The position numbers were made by a program, and so were the translations under genes. From BOG-1363 sp043775355 (GTDB lineage Bacteria; Planctomycetota; UBA11346): 64,000 bases of DNA. The notes under the pieces were generated by a model that worked only from the letters and a program-made list of their open reading frames with translations, had not been told where the DNA came from and did not search any database. The first letter of the stretch is position 1; each line of letters starts with the position of its first letter. Below, in pieces: positions 16,521 to 24,567 of the stretch. The stretch covers positions 6,859-70,858 of the forward strand of contig JAYVSL010000034.1 of NCBI GenBank assembly GCA_043775355.1, in the 5' to 3' direction.

Positions 16521-16747
16521 GGATTCTTGCCAAACAAGCGGCGATGCACAGCGCGACCGCGAAGGGCAGCGGCCTGGAGCACGCGGGCGAAGTCTAGCGC
16601 CCGTGCATCGCACATTTGCGCAGGCATCACTGACGGCGGAACGATAGACACCTGTCCGCGCGTGACGTGAATTTCAAACACGTGTCCTCCCCATACGCGT
16701 GAGGAGACCTGGACAGTGGCCGATGTCGTATAGAGAAGGCGTCTCAT
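16517..16747 (-). CDS. Small phage hypothetical protein
   Basis: This 76-residue product begins MRRLLYTTSATVQVSSRVW, β-rich, with a helical basic tail. ATG 16747 overlaps the nuclease stop (ATGA). Unknown family. Confidence 0.5.
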   Translation of the reverse strand: MRRLLYTTSATVQVSSRVWGGHVFEIHVTRGQVSIVPPSVMPAQMCDARALDFARVLQAAALRGRAVHRRLFGKNP

Positions 16748-17661
16748 TGCTGAGCCTCCGCATCTTTCGCCGCTTCTTGCTCGCGCCAAATCTTGGCGAG
16801 TTCATCAGCCGAGCGCACGAACGCCTTAGCGAGCGCGGCATCGTCGGCTAAGTTGATGCGGTCGGCGGGCTGTGCGCCGAACAACGCGAAAGTTTCTTGA
16901 GCTTCCATAATTTTCTCCCGTGCCGCGCGGCACAACGGCAGCGCTCGACAGTAGCGACACGCTTTGGTTGATGGGGTAAGGCTTGCCCGCTCGCTCTTGC
17001 AGCGGGAAGCGATGCGGCGAACTCGCTCGCCTGCCGCAATGAGCGCCTCGGGGTCGTAAAAAGCTGAGGAAAATTCGCAGCGCCGACCCATCGCAAGGTG
17101 GACCTCGACGCCTTCGGACGGCAGCCAGCGATGCGCAGCAAGTACGCCGTAAGCCATCAACTGGACATGGTCCGCAGCCTCACCCTGTGACAGCCAGCCG
17201 GTCTTGTGGTCAATCACGATCACGCGCACAACTCGATCGCCGCGACTAATCACTAAGACGAAGTCAGCGGTGCCGCCACGAACCAAACCAAACGCTTGCC
17301 CATCAAGGTGCACCTCGGCGATGCACTCGACCCGCCCCTTGTCAGTCCACGCGCGCACCACGCCAAAAGCATAAGCAACGCATCTGCGCACGGCGTCCTG
17401 ACACCACGGCTCAAGGTCACCCATGCGTTGTTCCATGCTGGCGACCGCACGCGAAGCACCGGACCAGTTGCCCCATAGTGCATCCGTCAAAACACTGGCG
17501 ATCACCTCATGCCCAAGCGTGCCTTGTCGCGCAACATCGCTGGTCACGTGCTGCAATGCTGGAATAAGCGCACAGGCGCGGGCCTCCATCGTGGGACGGC
17601 CAGGGCAAAGCTCGTCAGCCTCCAGCGAGGAGGGGCGGATAAATTCGTCCACGTTGATCAC
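16744..17661 (-). CDS. PD-(D/E)XK exonuclease with Fe-S-type cysteines (DUF2800/Cas4/AddB-like)
   Basis: The 305-residue protein has a PD-(D/E)XK nuclease core: GTLGHEV (residues ~47-53), then GGTADFVLVISRGDRVVRVIVIDHKTG (D and D-x-K), then DHVQLMAYG. One cysteine (LCPG) lies near residue 19, and KACRYCRALPLCR lies near 230, the spacing that holds a 4Fe-4S cluster in Cas4, AddB and related exonucleases. It probably resects phage DNA ends to feed the annealing-type protein encoded two genes upstream. Fold call is good; cluster is inferred. Confidence 0.75.
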   Translation of the reverse strand: MINVDEFIRPSSLEADELCPGRPTMEARACALIPALQHVTSDVARQGTLGHEVIASVLTDALWGNWSGASRAVASMEQRMGDLEPWCQDAVRRCVAYAFGVVRAWTDKGRVECIAEVHLDGQAFGLVRGGTADFVLVISRGDRVVRVIVIDHKTGWLSQGEAADHVQLMAYGVLAAHRWLPSEGVEVHLAMGRRCEFSSAFYDPEALIAAGERVRRIASRCKSERASLTPSTKACRYCRALPLCRAAREKIMEAQETFALFGAQPADRINLADDAALAKAFVRSADELAKIWREQEAAKDAEAQQ

Positions 17662-18464
17662 GACCGCGCACCATTAGAGCCAGCGACTTCATAGGATTCT
17701 TGGCGAGCGCCTGGAACCGCACAGCCGGCTTTCATCAACTCGGCCACGGCCTTTTCGTCCAACGTCAACACCGGGCGACCGAACAACGAGCCGCCAGTCT
17801 TGCACGCCTCAGCAATGATCTTTGCAGGGTCATCGATTACGCAGCGCGTGCGTGTGGTGGCGCGAACCGCCGAGCGCGGGAGCGCCGAAACCATCGACAC
17901 TAAGGCAACCCGAGCGATCGGAACCACCGGCAACGGAGCGGGAGCAACCGGCGCTGGTGCGGGAGTCGTCACCTCACCAAAAAGCGCCGCTTCCTCCTGG
18001 CGCACGCGTTCGGCCTCATCCGCTACGGCCTGCTGCTCTTTGCGCACGAGCTCCTGCTCCTCGCGCTGTTTGCGTGCTGCGGCTTCCGCTTCTTCTCGTT
18101 GTTTTTTTGCCTCTTCCTCGACCTTGCGGCGGTACTCTTCGCGGAACGCCAGAACCTTGCGGGCGACCTCCTGCCGCAGGGTCAGCAACGGAGCGGTTGC
18201 CTGTTTCTCCGTATCCATCAACTGTTCTTTGAGTGCGTCGAGTTGACGCGTCAAAATCAAACGGCCCTCCTTCACGTCCTTCGTGAATCCATCGACCTGG
18301 ACAAACAGGGATTCCGCATTGGCGAGGCTAGCAACGTCCGTGATCACCACTGCACGGGCGAGCCCTGCGAGTTCGTCCCGCTTCGCTACCAGCTCGACAG
18401 ATAGCGCGATCAACTGAGCAGGTAGTGGATTGGTGAGGATGACGGCGGTAGTCGTGGCGCTCAT
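17658..18464 (-). CDS. Coiled-coil phage protein of recombination module
   Basis: The 268-residue protein (ATG 18464, overlapping the upstream stop) has a long charged coiled coil at about 100-165 (EEYRRKVEEEAKKQREEAEAA), an Ala/Pro-rich hinge and a small C-terminal domain. It lies between the nuclease and the annealing-type protein, so it may be their structural partner or a loader. No catalytic motif is visible. Family uncertain. Confidence 0.6.
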   Translation of the reverse strand: MSATTTAVILTNPLPAQLIALSVELVAKRDELAGLARAVVITDVASLANAESLFVQVDGFTKDVKEGRLILTRQLDALKEQLMDTEKQATAPLLTLRQEVARKVLAFREEYRRKVEEEAKKQREEAEAAARKQREEQELVRKEQQAVADEAERVRQEEAALFGEVTTPAPAPVAPAPLPVVPIARVALVSMVSALPRSAVRATTRTRCVIDDPAKIIAEACKTGGSLFGRPVLTLDEKAVAELMKAGCAVPGARQESYEVAGSNGARS

Positions 18465-19558
18465 GGCTTCACCTCCGTCAATTCTTTGGCTGCCTGTTCC
18501 CACATGCTCAGAAGGTCCTCGATGCGTCCCGCGTCACCTTTCGCCGCGTCAAGTTGAGCCACGTCATTAGCAAACTGATCCAACTTGTTGACGGGGACAT
18601 CCTTTGGTGCCACGACGCCAGCGAGCGAGCACAGACGGCTGATAACCTTGGACCCGGCGTCCTTGCCCAGGGAGGTGTAAAGTTTGCGCGCGGCTTCGAT
18701 CGCGGGATGTGCCGGCGCCTTGGGTTCTGGTTTCTTAGTCGCGGAAGCGCTCGCTGGTGGCGTGGCCTGTTCGGCCTTCGATGGCTCAACCGTGCGCGCT
18801 GCCGTGGGATCAGACTGAACCATCTCGGCGTCTCGCGCATTTGCCGCGTCAAGATGATCCTCGATCTCGTCCAGGTCTTGCGAAAAACAGTCAGACGCGG
18901 CGGTGGCGGTCAGGACCGCGTCAACCATCGCGCGCTTTTTCGCCATCTTCAAAATGGTGTTGTACTGGTCCGCAGGGTCCGGATTCTCTGCCCTCGCGGT
19001 GGGAATGGCGTCTAACTTCTTGGCCTCGGGCGTGCCTCCTTTCCATTTCTCATTGCACCCTCCGGCCTTCGGGTCGCACCAGTAACCGCCGCCATATTCT
19101 TTCTTCGACGGACGCGCCGCCAGCGTGCCACAGGATGGGCAGGGCTTGCCCGCCGCGCCACGGTAGCGGTATTTTTGCTCCAGCGTAGACGCGCTACCAA
19201 CTCCCTGACCACGCATGTTGCCGGCACGGTCGTAGAGGTCGCATGTGATCATGTACTCCCGGTGACCGTTCGGGTGATCATCTCGTTGAATCTGCAGACG
19301 CGGCGAAAGACCAAAAACAAAACACAGCTTTTCCGCGCCGCTCTTGAGGAGCGTTCGCTTGCTGATGTCATGGCCGTTCTTATCGGTGCGCTCGGTGCCG
19401 GGAATGACACCGTAATGCTCATTTTCTTTCATCACATCGCGCATGACCTGCTGCACGAGCTGTGCAGCGCGAAGCACTTCTTGAGGAGTTGAAGCGTATG
19501 CTGTCAGCGGCGCCACATGGGACACTGTGACGGCATGGGATTCCTGGGGTAAATTCAT
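18461..19558 (-). CDS. Phage DNA-annealing-type recombination protein with zinc ribbon (tentative)
   Basis: The 365-residue product from ATG 19558 begins MNLPQESHAVTVSHV. Its core YGVIPGTERTDKNG...RTLLKSGAEKLCFVFGLSP resembles single-strand annealing-type phage proteins of the Sak/Erf-like group, with a CPSCGTLAARPSKKEYGGGYWCD zinc ribbon in the middle and the family tag NTILKMAKKRAMVDAVLTATAASDCFSQD. A Pro/Lys-rich linker leads to a helical tail. Together with the nuclease gene this suggests an exonuclease-annealase pair for recombination-dependent replication. The specific family is not certain from sequence alone. Confidence 0.6.
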   Translation of the reverse strand: MNLPQESHAVTVSHVAPLTAYASTPQEVLRAAQLVQQVMRDVMKENEHYGVIPGTERTDKNGHDISKRTLLKSGAEKLCFVFGLSPRLQIQRDDHPNGHREYMITCDLYDRAGNMRGQGVGSASTLEQKYRYRGAAGKPCPSCGTLAARPSKKEYGGGYWCDPKAGGCNEKWKGGTPEAKKLDAIPTARAENPDPADQYNTILKMAKKRAMVDAVLTATAASDCFSQDLDEIEDHLDAANARDAEMVQSDPTAARTVEPSKAEQATPPASASATKKPEPKAPAHPAIEAARKLYTSLGKDAGSKVISRLCSLAGVVAPKDVPVNKLDQFANDVAQLDAAKGDAGRIEDLLSMWEQAAKELTEVKP

Positions 19559-19592
19559 TAGAAACCTTTCGGGTGTTTGGGTTGTTGCCGAA

Positions 19593-19865
19593 TCAGTCGG
19601 CAGACTGGACGCGCTCAAGCGCAATCGATCCATCCTGTGCGCGAATCGCGATGAGCAAAAGACTGCGATAGTCTTTGGTTTTCTCGTCCCATTTCGCATC
19701 GGTAACGAAAAGGCGCTGGCCAATATCCATCTGGCCCTTGAGTTCGACCAGTAGCTCATCGCGCTTGGTATTTCGCTCCGTGATTTCCTGGTCAATCGCT
19801 TGCAGGTCTCGCAGGATGCTGCTCAACTTGCGGGCCTTGGGTTTTTTTTCGTGGGCGGATTCCAT
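19593..19865 (-). CDS. Small phage hypothetical protein
   Basis: This 90-residue protein starts at ATG 19865 (MESAHEKKPKARKLSSILRD) after GAAAGG. It is largely helical and may be a coiled coil up to residue 50, with a β-rich end. It lies before the annealing gene. Role unknown. Upstream frame extension is antisense to the next gene and rejected. Confidence 0.55.
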   Translation of the reverse strand: MESAHEKKPKARKLSSILRDLQAIDQEITERNTKRDELLVELKGQMDIGQRLFVTDAKWDEKTKDYRSLLLIAIRAQDGSIALERVQSAD

Positions 19866-19899
19866 GTGGTGCCTTTCGGGGGTTGGGAGTTGGAAGGAT

Positions 19900-20574
19900 T
19901 TAGAGACCAGCGACGGAAAAAACGCGGGCGGCGTAGTCGCGGGCATATCTGCGGTGACGACCAGCAATCCCGGCGTGGTAAGCGGCGACGGCCTGCGACC
20001 ACGAACCGGTTGCGTCATGGAGGCGCGAGAGCCACTGACGAACAAGCGACTCAGCAAAGACTGTGTCCGAGTGAACGCGCGAGCGGCGATCATAGGCGCG
20101 TAAGTCGCGCAGGACGGCAGGCGATAGTTGCCAGGGCGACACTTCGCCAATGTTTCCGCGTGACCAAACGCCGCGCACGTCACCAGTGCCGCGCCACGTA
20201 GTGCCGGTCTCAATTTCGGCAATCGCGGCAATGATCTGATTCGGAACTTCGACGCTGTGCGCCATCTTGAGGCAACCACCAACGGTCAACAGCAACGCGA
20301 CCAAGAACCAGGCGCCGCCAGCGACACGACCGCAAAAACTCGCGGCGAATGCGTCACTAATGAAGTAAAGCCAGAGACGCCACGAGGGGCCGTAACGCTT
20401 AGCGAGGTAGCGATGGCGAGCCGCCTCAAACTTACGAATGCGATCAAGCGCCTCGTTATCGGCTACCGTCTGATATGCTGTTTTGCAGTCAGCGCAGACG
20501 GTCGCGGGAACGTAGACGGTATTATCGCAGCCGGTAACGATGCACGCGCGGGCATACGCTTCCTCGCTCGTCAT
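19900..20574 (-). CDS. Membrane-anchored zinc-ribbon plus lytic-transglycosylase-like protein
   Basis: The 224-residue product from ATG 20574 has three parts: a zinc-ribbon-like N-terminus (ACIVTGCDNTVYVPATVCADC), a single membrane span near residues 80-100 (GGAWFLVALLLTVGGCL), and a C-terminal lysozyme-fold domain with IAEIETG (catalytic Glu candidate), GEVSPWQLSP and SWSQAVAAYHAG, the SLT/goose-lysozyme pattern. It should sit in the inner membrane with the enzyme outside. It may act in lysis or DNA entry, yet lies in the early recombination block. A second start near residue 105 could release a soluble enzyme. Confidence 0.65.
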   Translation of the reverse strand: MTSEEAYARACIVTGCDNTVYVPATVCADCKTAYQTVADNEALDRIRKFEAARHRYLAKRYGPSWRLWLYFISDAFAASFCGRVAGGAWFLVALLLTVGGCLKMAHSVEVPNQIIAAIAEIETGTTWRGTGDVRGVWSRGNIGEVSPWQLSPAVLRDLRAYDRRSRVHSDTVFAESLVRQWLSRLHDATGSWSQAVAAYHAGIAGRHRRYARDYAARVFSVAGL

Positions 20575-20645
20575 CTGGATGTCTGGCGACTTGTGACCGA
20601 CTGACGCGAGTTTTTCAGAGAGAGAGATTGCAGGGTTTCGCTCAT
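20571..20645 (-). CDS. 24-codon ORF coupled at both ends
   Basis: A 24-residue frame begins with ATG at 20645, overlapping the stop of the 20642-20941 gene (ATGA), and ends with TGA at 20571, overlapping the start of the transglycosylase gene (ATGA). It reads MSETLQSLSLKNSRQS and is Ser-rich. Such exact double coupling over a 70-base gap suggests that ribosomes pass through it. It may itself matter little as a peptide. Confidence 0.45.
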   Translation of the reverse strand: MSETLQSLSLKNSRQSVTSRQTSR

Positions 20646-20941
20646 GCGTCACCGCCAAGGGCGCAGATACACCTGGATAGTTCTTCTCTGTCTTCGGGGC
20701 ACTCGGTATCGCGTTGCCACGCCTTGAGCAATTGCAGAGTGTCAGCGATTGCCTGCTCCGGGTCTTTGATCCCCTCACACGCGTTTACGCACTTAACAGA
20801 CCGCGCGATGTTCGCTCTGTCCTGGTAATAGCTTGCAGAATTACCGCATAGAATCCCCTCCGTGCGGGCAGCATTGCATGCCATGTGATTATTGCTTGGG
20901 TCGATAATCCACGGGGTCGGGGTATGGTTGTCAGTGTCCAT
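20642..20941 (-). CDS. Conserved-type phage hypothetical protein
   Basis: The 99-residue protein has the HTPTPW opening and the RANIARSVKCVNACEGI core known from many phage and prophage proteins of unknown function in early regions. Start ATG at 20941 fits. No activity is known for this family. Confidence 0.65.
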   Translation of the reverse strand: MDTDNHTPTPWIIDPSNNHMACNAARTEGILCGNSASYYQDRANIARSVKCVNACEGIKDPEQAIADTLQLLKAWQRDTECPEDREELSRCICALGGDA

Positions 20942-20974
20942 TTTTTCCTTTGATTCGTTTTGGTTTGTTTCGGC

Positions 20975-21163
20975 TCAAGTCGCACAGGCGACTAAGTCGT
21001 CAGGTTCGGGGCGGGGTGGAGGGTTGAGAGCGCGGGCAAGCCAGAGGCGATTGATCGCAAGTTCGATGAGGAGGGCGCCAGCCTTCTCGATCGCGTCGAA
21101 TTGCTCGGGCTCGGTCGGCTGGACCCACACGATGCGGCAACGAGTGCGGCGCTCTTGGGTCAC
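20975..21163 (-). CDS. Small early phage hypothetical protein
   Basis: This 62-residue protein (MTQERRTRCRIVWVQPTEPE) has an Ile/Leu-rich helix in the middle and a Pro-rich tail. Its start overlaps the Cro-like gene's stop (ATGA), so it is the second gene of the leftward early transcript. Function unknown. Confidence 0.5.
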   Translation of the reverse strand: MTQERRTRCRIVWVQPTEPEQFDAIEKAGALLIELAINRLWLARALNPPPRPEPDDLVACAT

Positions 21164-21420
21164 GGGGTCACGGGGGCCGGGGCGGGTTCGGTGACGCCGA
21201 TTGCGCGTAGGTAGTCACGACGCAGGCGTGAGTTTTTCGGGAGGTGCTCGCTGCCGGGCTTCTCCCACAGGTACACGGTTACTTCGCCGCATCCGAGACG
21301 GGCGGCGAGTTTCTTTGCTCCGGTTAGGCCGGGGTACTTGCGGGCGCGGGCGGTGGCACGGGCGGTGGTGTACACTATTGAGTGTACACGAGGGCCATGG
21401 GTAGGGGTTATTTTGGTCAT
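21160..21420 (-). CDS. Cro-like HTH regulator, first gene of the leftward operon
   Basis: The 86-residue product from ATG 21420 has KKLAARLGCGEVTVYLWEKPG, a helix-turn-helix of Cro/CI type, followed by RRDYLRAIG. It is divergent from the XRE repressor at 21501. Operator 1 lies within its 5' coding part and operator 2 just upstream, so it is probably shut off by the repressor and may regulate itself. The likely job is to turn on lytic growth; the switch has not been shown. Confidence 0.6.
   Translation of the reverse strand: MTKITPTHGPRVHSIVYTTARATARARKYPGLTGAKKLAARLGCGEVTVYLWEKPGSEHLPKNSRLRRDYLRAIGVTEPAPAPVTP
21368..21389. promoter_or_regulatory. Operator-like inverted repeat 1
   Basis: Perfect 9-base arms GTGTACACT / AGTGTACAC surround a 4-base spacer. 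The same core, GTACACT-N4-AGTGTAC, recurs at 21432-21453. Site 1 is inside the 5' end of the Cro-like gene. It is a probable binding site for one of the adjacent HTH proteins. Confidence 0.7.
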
Positions 21421-21431
21421 GGGCGCGGAAC

Positions 21432-21453
21432 ATGTACACTTTTCAGTGTACGT
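21432..21453. promoter_or_regulatory. Operator-like inverted repeat 2
   Basis: GTACACT-TTTC-AGTGTAC matches operator 1 in arms and spacing; centres are 64 bases apart. It overlaps a leftward -35-like TTGACG (21451-21456 on the minus strand). Binding would block the promoter of the Cro-like gene. A weaker half-site (GTGTAC) lies at 21465-21470. Confidence 0.7.
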
Positions 21454-21500
21454 CAAACAGTTTTGTGTACATGGACAAAAAACACGCTAACGTCTAAGGT

Positions 21501-21926
21501 GTGGGACTGCCTTTTTCATTCGGGAAATTACTCCGCACGCACCTCGCAAGAACGGGGACGAGCCAGCGTGATTTCTCGGAAAAATGCGGGTTTTCCGTAG
21601 GTCTCTTGCAATACGTACTCAAGGACAAACGGACCCCACCACTCGATTGTTTGACACAGATGGCGACGGCCCTCGGACTGACCCCCGAAGAGTCCCGAGA
21701 GTTCCGAGAAGTCGCCCACCTCGCCCACGCTCCAGCCGAAGTCCGGTCACTGGTCAACCGCCTGCGGCTCGACGCCGCCAAAGATCGCGGTGAGTTGATC
21801 GATCTGCGCTCGCAAATCGCGACTCTCCGCAAGGAGATGGCCGACAACAAAACCGCATTCCGTGCGCTCCTTTCGGTTATTCGCGAGCGCGGCGTCAAGT
21901 TGCCGGATGGATTTGGCAATGTCTGA
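21501..21926 (+). CDS. XRE-family phage repressor-type protein
   Basis: The 141-residue protein has an N-terminal XRE helix-turn-helix (RDFSEKCGFSVGLLQYVLKDKRTPPLDCL, residues ~23-51) and a C-terminal coiled coil (residues ~78-125) for dimer formation. No LexA/CI-type autoprotease domain is present, so induction is not by self-cleavage. The start is a GTG at 21501 with AAGG just before it; close spacing makes it uncertain, and a leaderless transcript is possible. Divergent placement from the Cro-like gene and two shared operators suit a CI-type role. Confidence 0.75.
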   Translation: MGLPFSFGKLLRTHLARTGTSQRDFSEKCGFSVGLLQYVLKDKRTPPLDCLTQMATALGLTPEESREFREVAHLAHAPAEVRSLVNRLRLDAAKDRGELIDLRSQIATLRKEMADNKTAFRALLSVIRERGVKLPDGFGNV

Positions 21927-22118
21927 CCATTCCGAAACAGCGCCGGGGATCTCCCCGGAGAGAGTGCCCAGGGAACTGGTGGGCACTGGATCAGCCCGGC
22001 GCTTTGGCTGCCGGGAGGCCCGCGAGGGCTTAGACATGGGTCCGTATTACCCCATTACGTTCAATTCTGCAATGCCGACTTTTAGACGTTCGTCCAACCA
22101 CCGAGAGAATGTTTCACC

Positions 22119-22775
22119 ATGCGTACAATTGCCGCACTAGCCCTAGTCGTCTCCCTATTTTTTGTGGGATGCGCCACGACATACCGCACTTCGGAATCAG
22201 ACGCGCGGTTTTCGACAGGTAATTTGTCGATCATCCGCGCCCACGGTTGCCGCATCTCAACGAAGTCTATTGCTGGCGGAACGCACGTGAACGATTCCGG
22301 CCTATTTCTAGACCCTTTCATTGGTAAAAATATCAAAACGGGACAAATTGAAAACGCGGGTTTTTATTTAGAGAACCTTTATGATTCAAGCTCTTTGTAT
22401 GGATCACCAAATGAACTTGGGCGCGTTTCGTCCGTCGTGATAAACGTTGACGGCGAGGCGGTCCCCTTGCACTTACTGAGCGCGGACTTTACGCACAGCA
22501 CAGGCGGAACGAACTACAACACAGTTGATCGATCAGTGTCGGTATCAATGCATGACCATGCCATTCTTTCGCTGACACCGGAAAAATTAGCGGCAATCAT
22601 TCGGGGCAAGGAGATGGCTGCTCAAGTCATTGGATCACGTGGGAGCGTGGTCTATGAGCCAAGCGACATTTCACGAGATTTCAGAGAAAAGCTCGCGCGT
22701 TTCGGCGTTGAAATAATGAAATTAGAAGGCATCGAATTGCCACCGCCGCCAGAAATAAAGAAGGCTGGCAAGTGA
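22119..22775 (+). CDS. Phage-encoded lipoprotein, candidate lysogenic-conversion or exclusion factor
   Basis: The 218-residue product has a signal peptide ending in a lipobox, FFVGC, at residues 14-18 (MRTIAALALVVSLFFVGCATT). The mature part is polar, β-rich and has no named domain; SRDFREKLARFGVEIMKLEG is near the end. It stands between repressor and integrase, the usual place for genes expressed in the lysogen. Phage lipoproteins there often block superinfection. That role is inference. Confidence 0.65.
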   Translation: MRTIAALALVVSLFFVGCATTYRTSESDARFSTGNLSIIRAHGCRISTKSIAGGTHVNDSGLFLDPFIGKNIKTGQIENAGFYLENLYDSSSLYGSPNELGRVSSVVINVDGEAVPLHLLSADFTHSTGGTNYNTVDRSVSVSMHDHAILSLTPEKLAAIIRGKEMAAQVIGSRGSVVYEPSDISRDFREKLARFGVEIMKLEGIELPPPPEIKKAGK

Positions 22776-22807
22776 TAACTCAAAGAAAACACCGCAGGCT
22801 TTGAGAC

Positions 22808-23062
22808 GTGCTCACCTTCGGCCCCTACCTCCGCGCCCTCCGCCTGAAACAAGGCTGGAACCAGACCGAACTTGGCCGCAAGGTTGGCTTGTCGCAATCG
22901 CACTTTGCTAAGATCGAGCGAGACGAATATCGGCCAACATCGGAGACCGTGCGCAAGTTGGTGCGCGTCCTCGATCCGCCCGACGTGGGCCGATTCGTGC
23001 GCCTCGCTGTGATCGCATCCGCTCCGCCTGAATGGCGTGGGTATTTCAAAGGCCGCGTGTGA
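22808..23062 (+). CDS. Second XRE-family HTH protein, before the recombinase
   Basis: The 84-residue protein (GTG start at 22808) contains a clear XRE fold: LRLKQGWNQTELGRKVGLSQSHFAKIERDEYRPTSETVRKLVRVLD. No second domain. Its TGA overlaps the recombinase GTG (GTGA), so both are co-translated. It may govern integration or excision, like a directionality factor or a repressor partner. Function inferred from place. Confidence 0.7.
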   Translation: MLTFGPYLRALRLKQGWNQTELGRKVGLSQSHFAKIERDEYRPTSETVRKLVRVLDPPDVGRFVRLAVIASAPPEWRGYFKGRV

Positions 23063-24567
23063 GTCCGCTCCCCTGGCTCATATACACGCGAGTGTCCACA
23101 GAGGACCAAGCGCAAGGCGGTGTCTCTCTCGATGCTCAATTGACCAGTTGCCGCGCCTACGCAATTGCCAAGGGATGGACGGTTGCGGAGGAGATCACGG
23201 ACGCCGGAGCCAGTGCAACCACGCTCAAGCGCGAAGGTATGACGAAGGTGATTGCCGCGCTCAAAGGCCGCAAGGTCGCGGGCGTTATCGCGTGGCGGCT
23301 TGATCGGATTACGCGAAGCATGCGTGATCTTTTACACTTGCTGGAAATGGCGAACGACCTTGATGTAGGGCTGGTGTCCGTCTCTGAATCGCTCGACACG
23401 ACCACACCGATGGGCCGCTTTGTGGTTCATTTATTGGGCGCAATCGCGCAGTGGGAGAGCGAGACGATCGGCCAGCGCACCAAGACCGCGATGGATCACG
23501 CGAGGCGGCAAGGGTACTGGATGGGCCGGTCAATTCCCGCTGGCTGCGAAGTGGTGATCGAGGGCGCGCGAAAGAAGCTGGTTCGCTCAAGCGAGGCGGA
23601 GGCGGTCGCAGCCGCGTGGCCAATGATTCTTGCGGGCAAATCCCTGCGTGACGTGTCGGAGAAATTCAAGGCCGATAGTGTCCGCCCATCGCTGAACGGC
23701 TCCGGCGTGGCCGCCACCTGGACACCTGCCAGCGTCCGGCATTTGCTCCTCAGCGCGCAAGTGTGCGGCCTCCTGGTCGATCCCGCCACGCAGGCCACTG
23801 TTCGGAAGGTGCTGCAAGATCGACAGTCACCCGGACGCCGCGGCAAGGCCAAAGCGCCAGGCGCGAAAGCGATCGAGCCTTCGCCGCTGGCCGGTCTTCT
23901 CCGCTGCCCCACATGCGACGCGGCAATGGTGCAAGTTGGTGCGACTGGTGCCGGCGGGACGCTGTACCGATATTTCAGATGCACGGCTCGCATTCGGGGA
24001 ACCTGCCCACAAAAAGACGAGCGAGCCGAACCGATAGAGGCGGAAGTGATCGCTGGTGTTCAGTCTGCGATTCAAGAAGGAAGCGAATTTGTGAACGGGA
24101 TTCGGGCCATGTACGAGGCGGCTCGGAACACCAGGGAAGCCGCCAAGGCGGAGCGCCTGACGCTGACGGCAGAGCGTGACCAGTTAGCCGCCAGGGTCAC
24201 CGCCGTGACCCTGGAAACCCAAGTGGGCGGCACCGTGTGGCGCGAAGCAATGCGAGGCCTGGGCACGGAGCTGGAACGACTCGACCACCGCCTAGCCGAA
24301 CTACAAGGAATTGAAGCGGCGGGATCTGTCGATGCCGACAATCTCGACAATGCGATTTCTGGAATAATTCAAGAAGCTGGAAACCTGCCGAATTTACCGT
24401 TGCCGCAACAGGTGATAATTTTGCGCGGAATTGTTTCACGGGTTCGACTGACGCCGGAAGAAGTAATCCTTGAGCTTTATCAGCCTTCCGGCGTTGAATG
24501 CCGGAGTTCGTACAATGCTATGAAATACCGACCCCGGCGTGATTCGAACACGCGACCTCCGGTTTAG
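23059..24567 (+). CDS. int: Large serine recombinase (phage integrase)
   Basis: About 502 residues from GTG 23059. The resolvase domain opens with LIYTRVSTEDQ, giving the nucleophilic Ser at residue 13, then GVIAWRLDRITRSMRD and the LDTTTPMGRFVVHLLGAIAQWE helix. The recombinase domain is followed by a zinc ribbon (CPTCDAAM at about 283, then RCTARIRGTC) and a coiled coil around 340-400. These are the parts of large serine integrases that act without a host factor. GTG overlaps the upstream stop; ATG 23032 is less likely. The last twelve codons lie inside the tRNA-Arg gene on the opposite strand. Confidence 0.93.
   Translation: MSPLPWLIYTRVSTEDQAQGGVSLDAQLTSCRAYAIAKGWTVAEEITDAGASATTLKREGMTKVIAALKGRKVAGVIAWRLDRITRSMRDLLHLLEMANDLDVGLVSVSESLDTTTPMGRFVVHLLGAIAQWESETIGQRTKTAMDHARRQGYWMGRSIPAGCEVVIEGARKKLVRSSEAEAVAAAWPMILAGKSLRDVSEKFKADSVRPSLNGSGVAATWTPASVRHLLLSAQVCGLLVDPATQATVRKVLQDRQSPGRRGKAKAPGAKAIEPSPLAGLLRCPTCDAAMVQVGATGAGGTLYRYFRCTARIRGTCPQKDERAEPIEAEVIAGVQSAIQEGSEFVNGIRAMYEAARNTREAAKAERLTLTAERDQLAARVTAVTLETQVGGTVWREAMRGLGTELERLDHRLAELQGIEAAGSVDADNLDNAISGIIQEAGNLPNLPLPQQVIILRGIVSRVRLTPEEVILELYQPSGVECRSSYNAMKYRPRRDSNTRPPV

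Noticed and set aside
16793..17141. Overlapping minus frames inside the phage nuclease gene
   Set aside because: They are other-frame shadows of a gene with clear PD-(D/E)XK motifs.
21747..22037. 96-codon minus frame opposite the XRE repressor
   Set aside because: Mostly antisense to the coiled-coil part of the repressor; no ribosome site or similarity.
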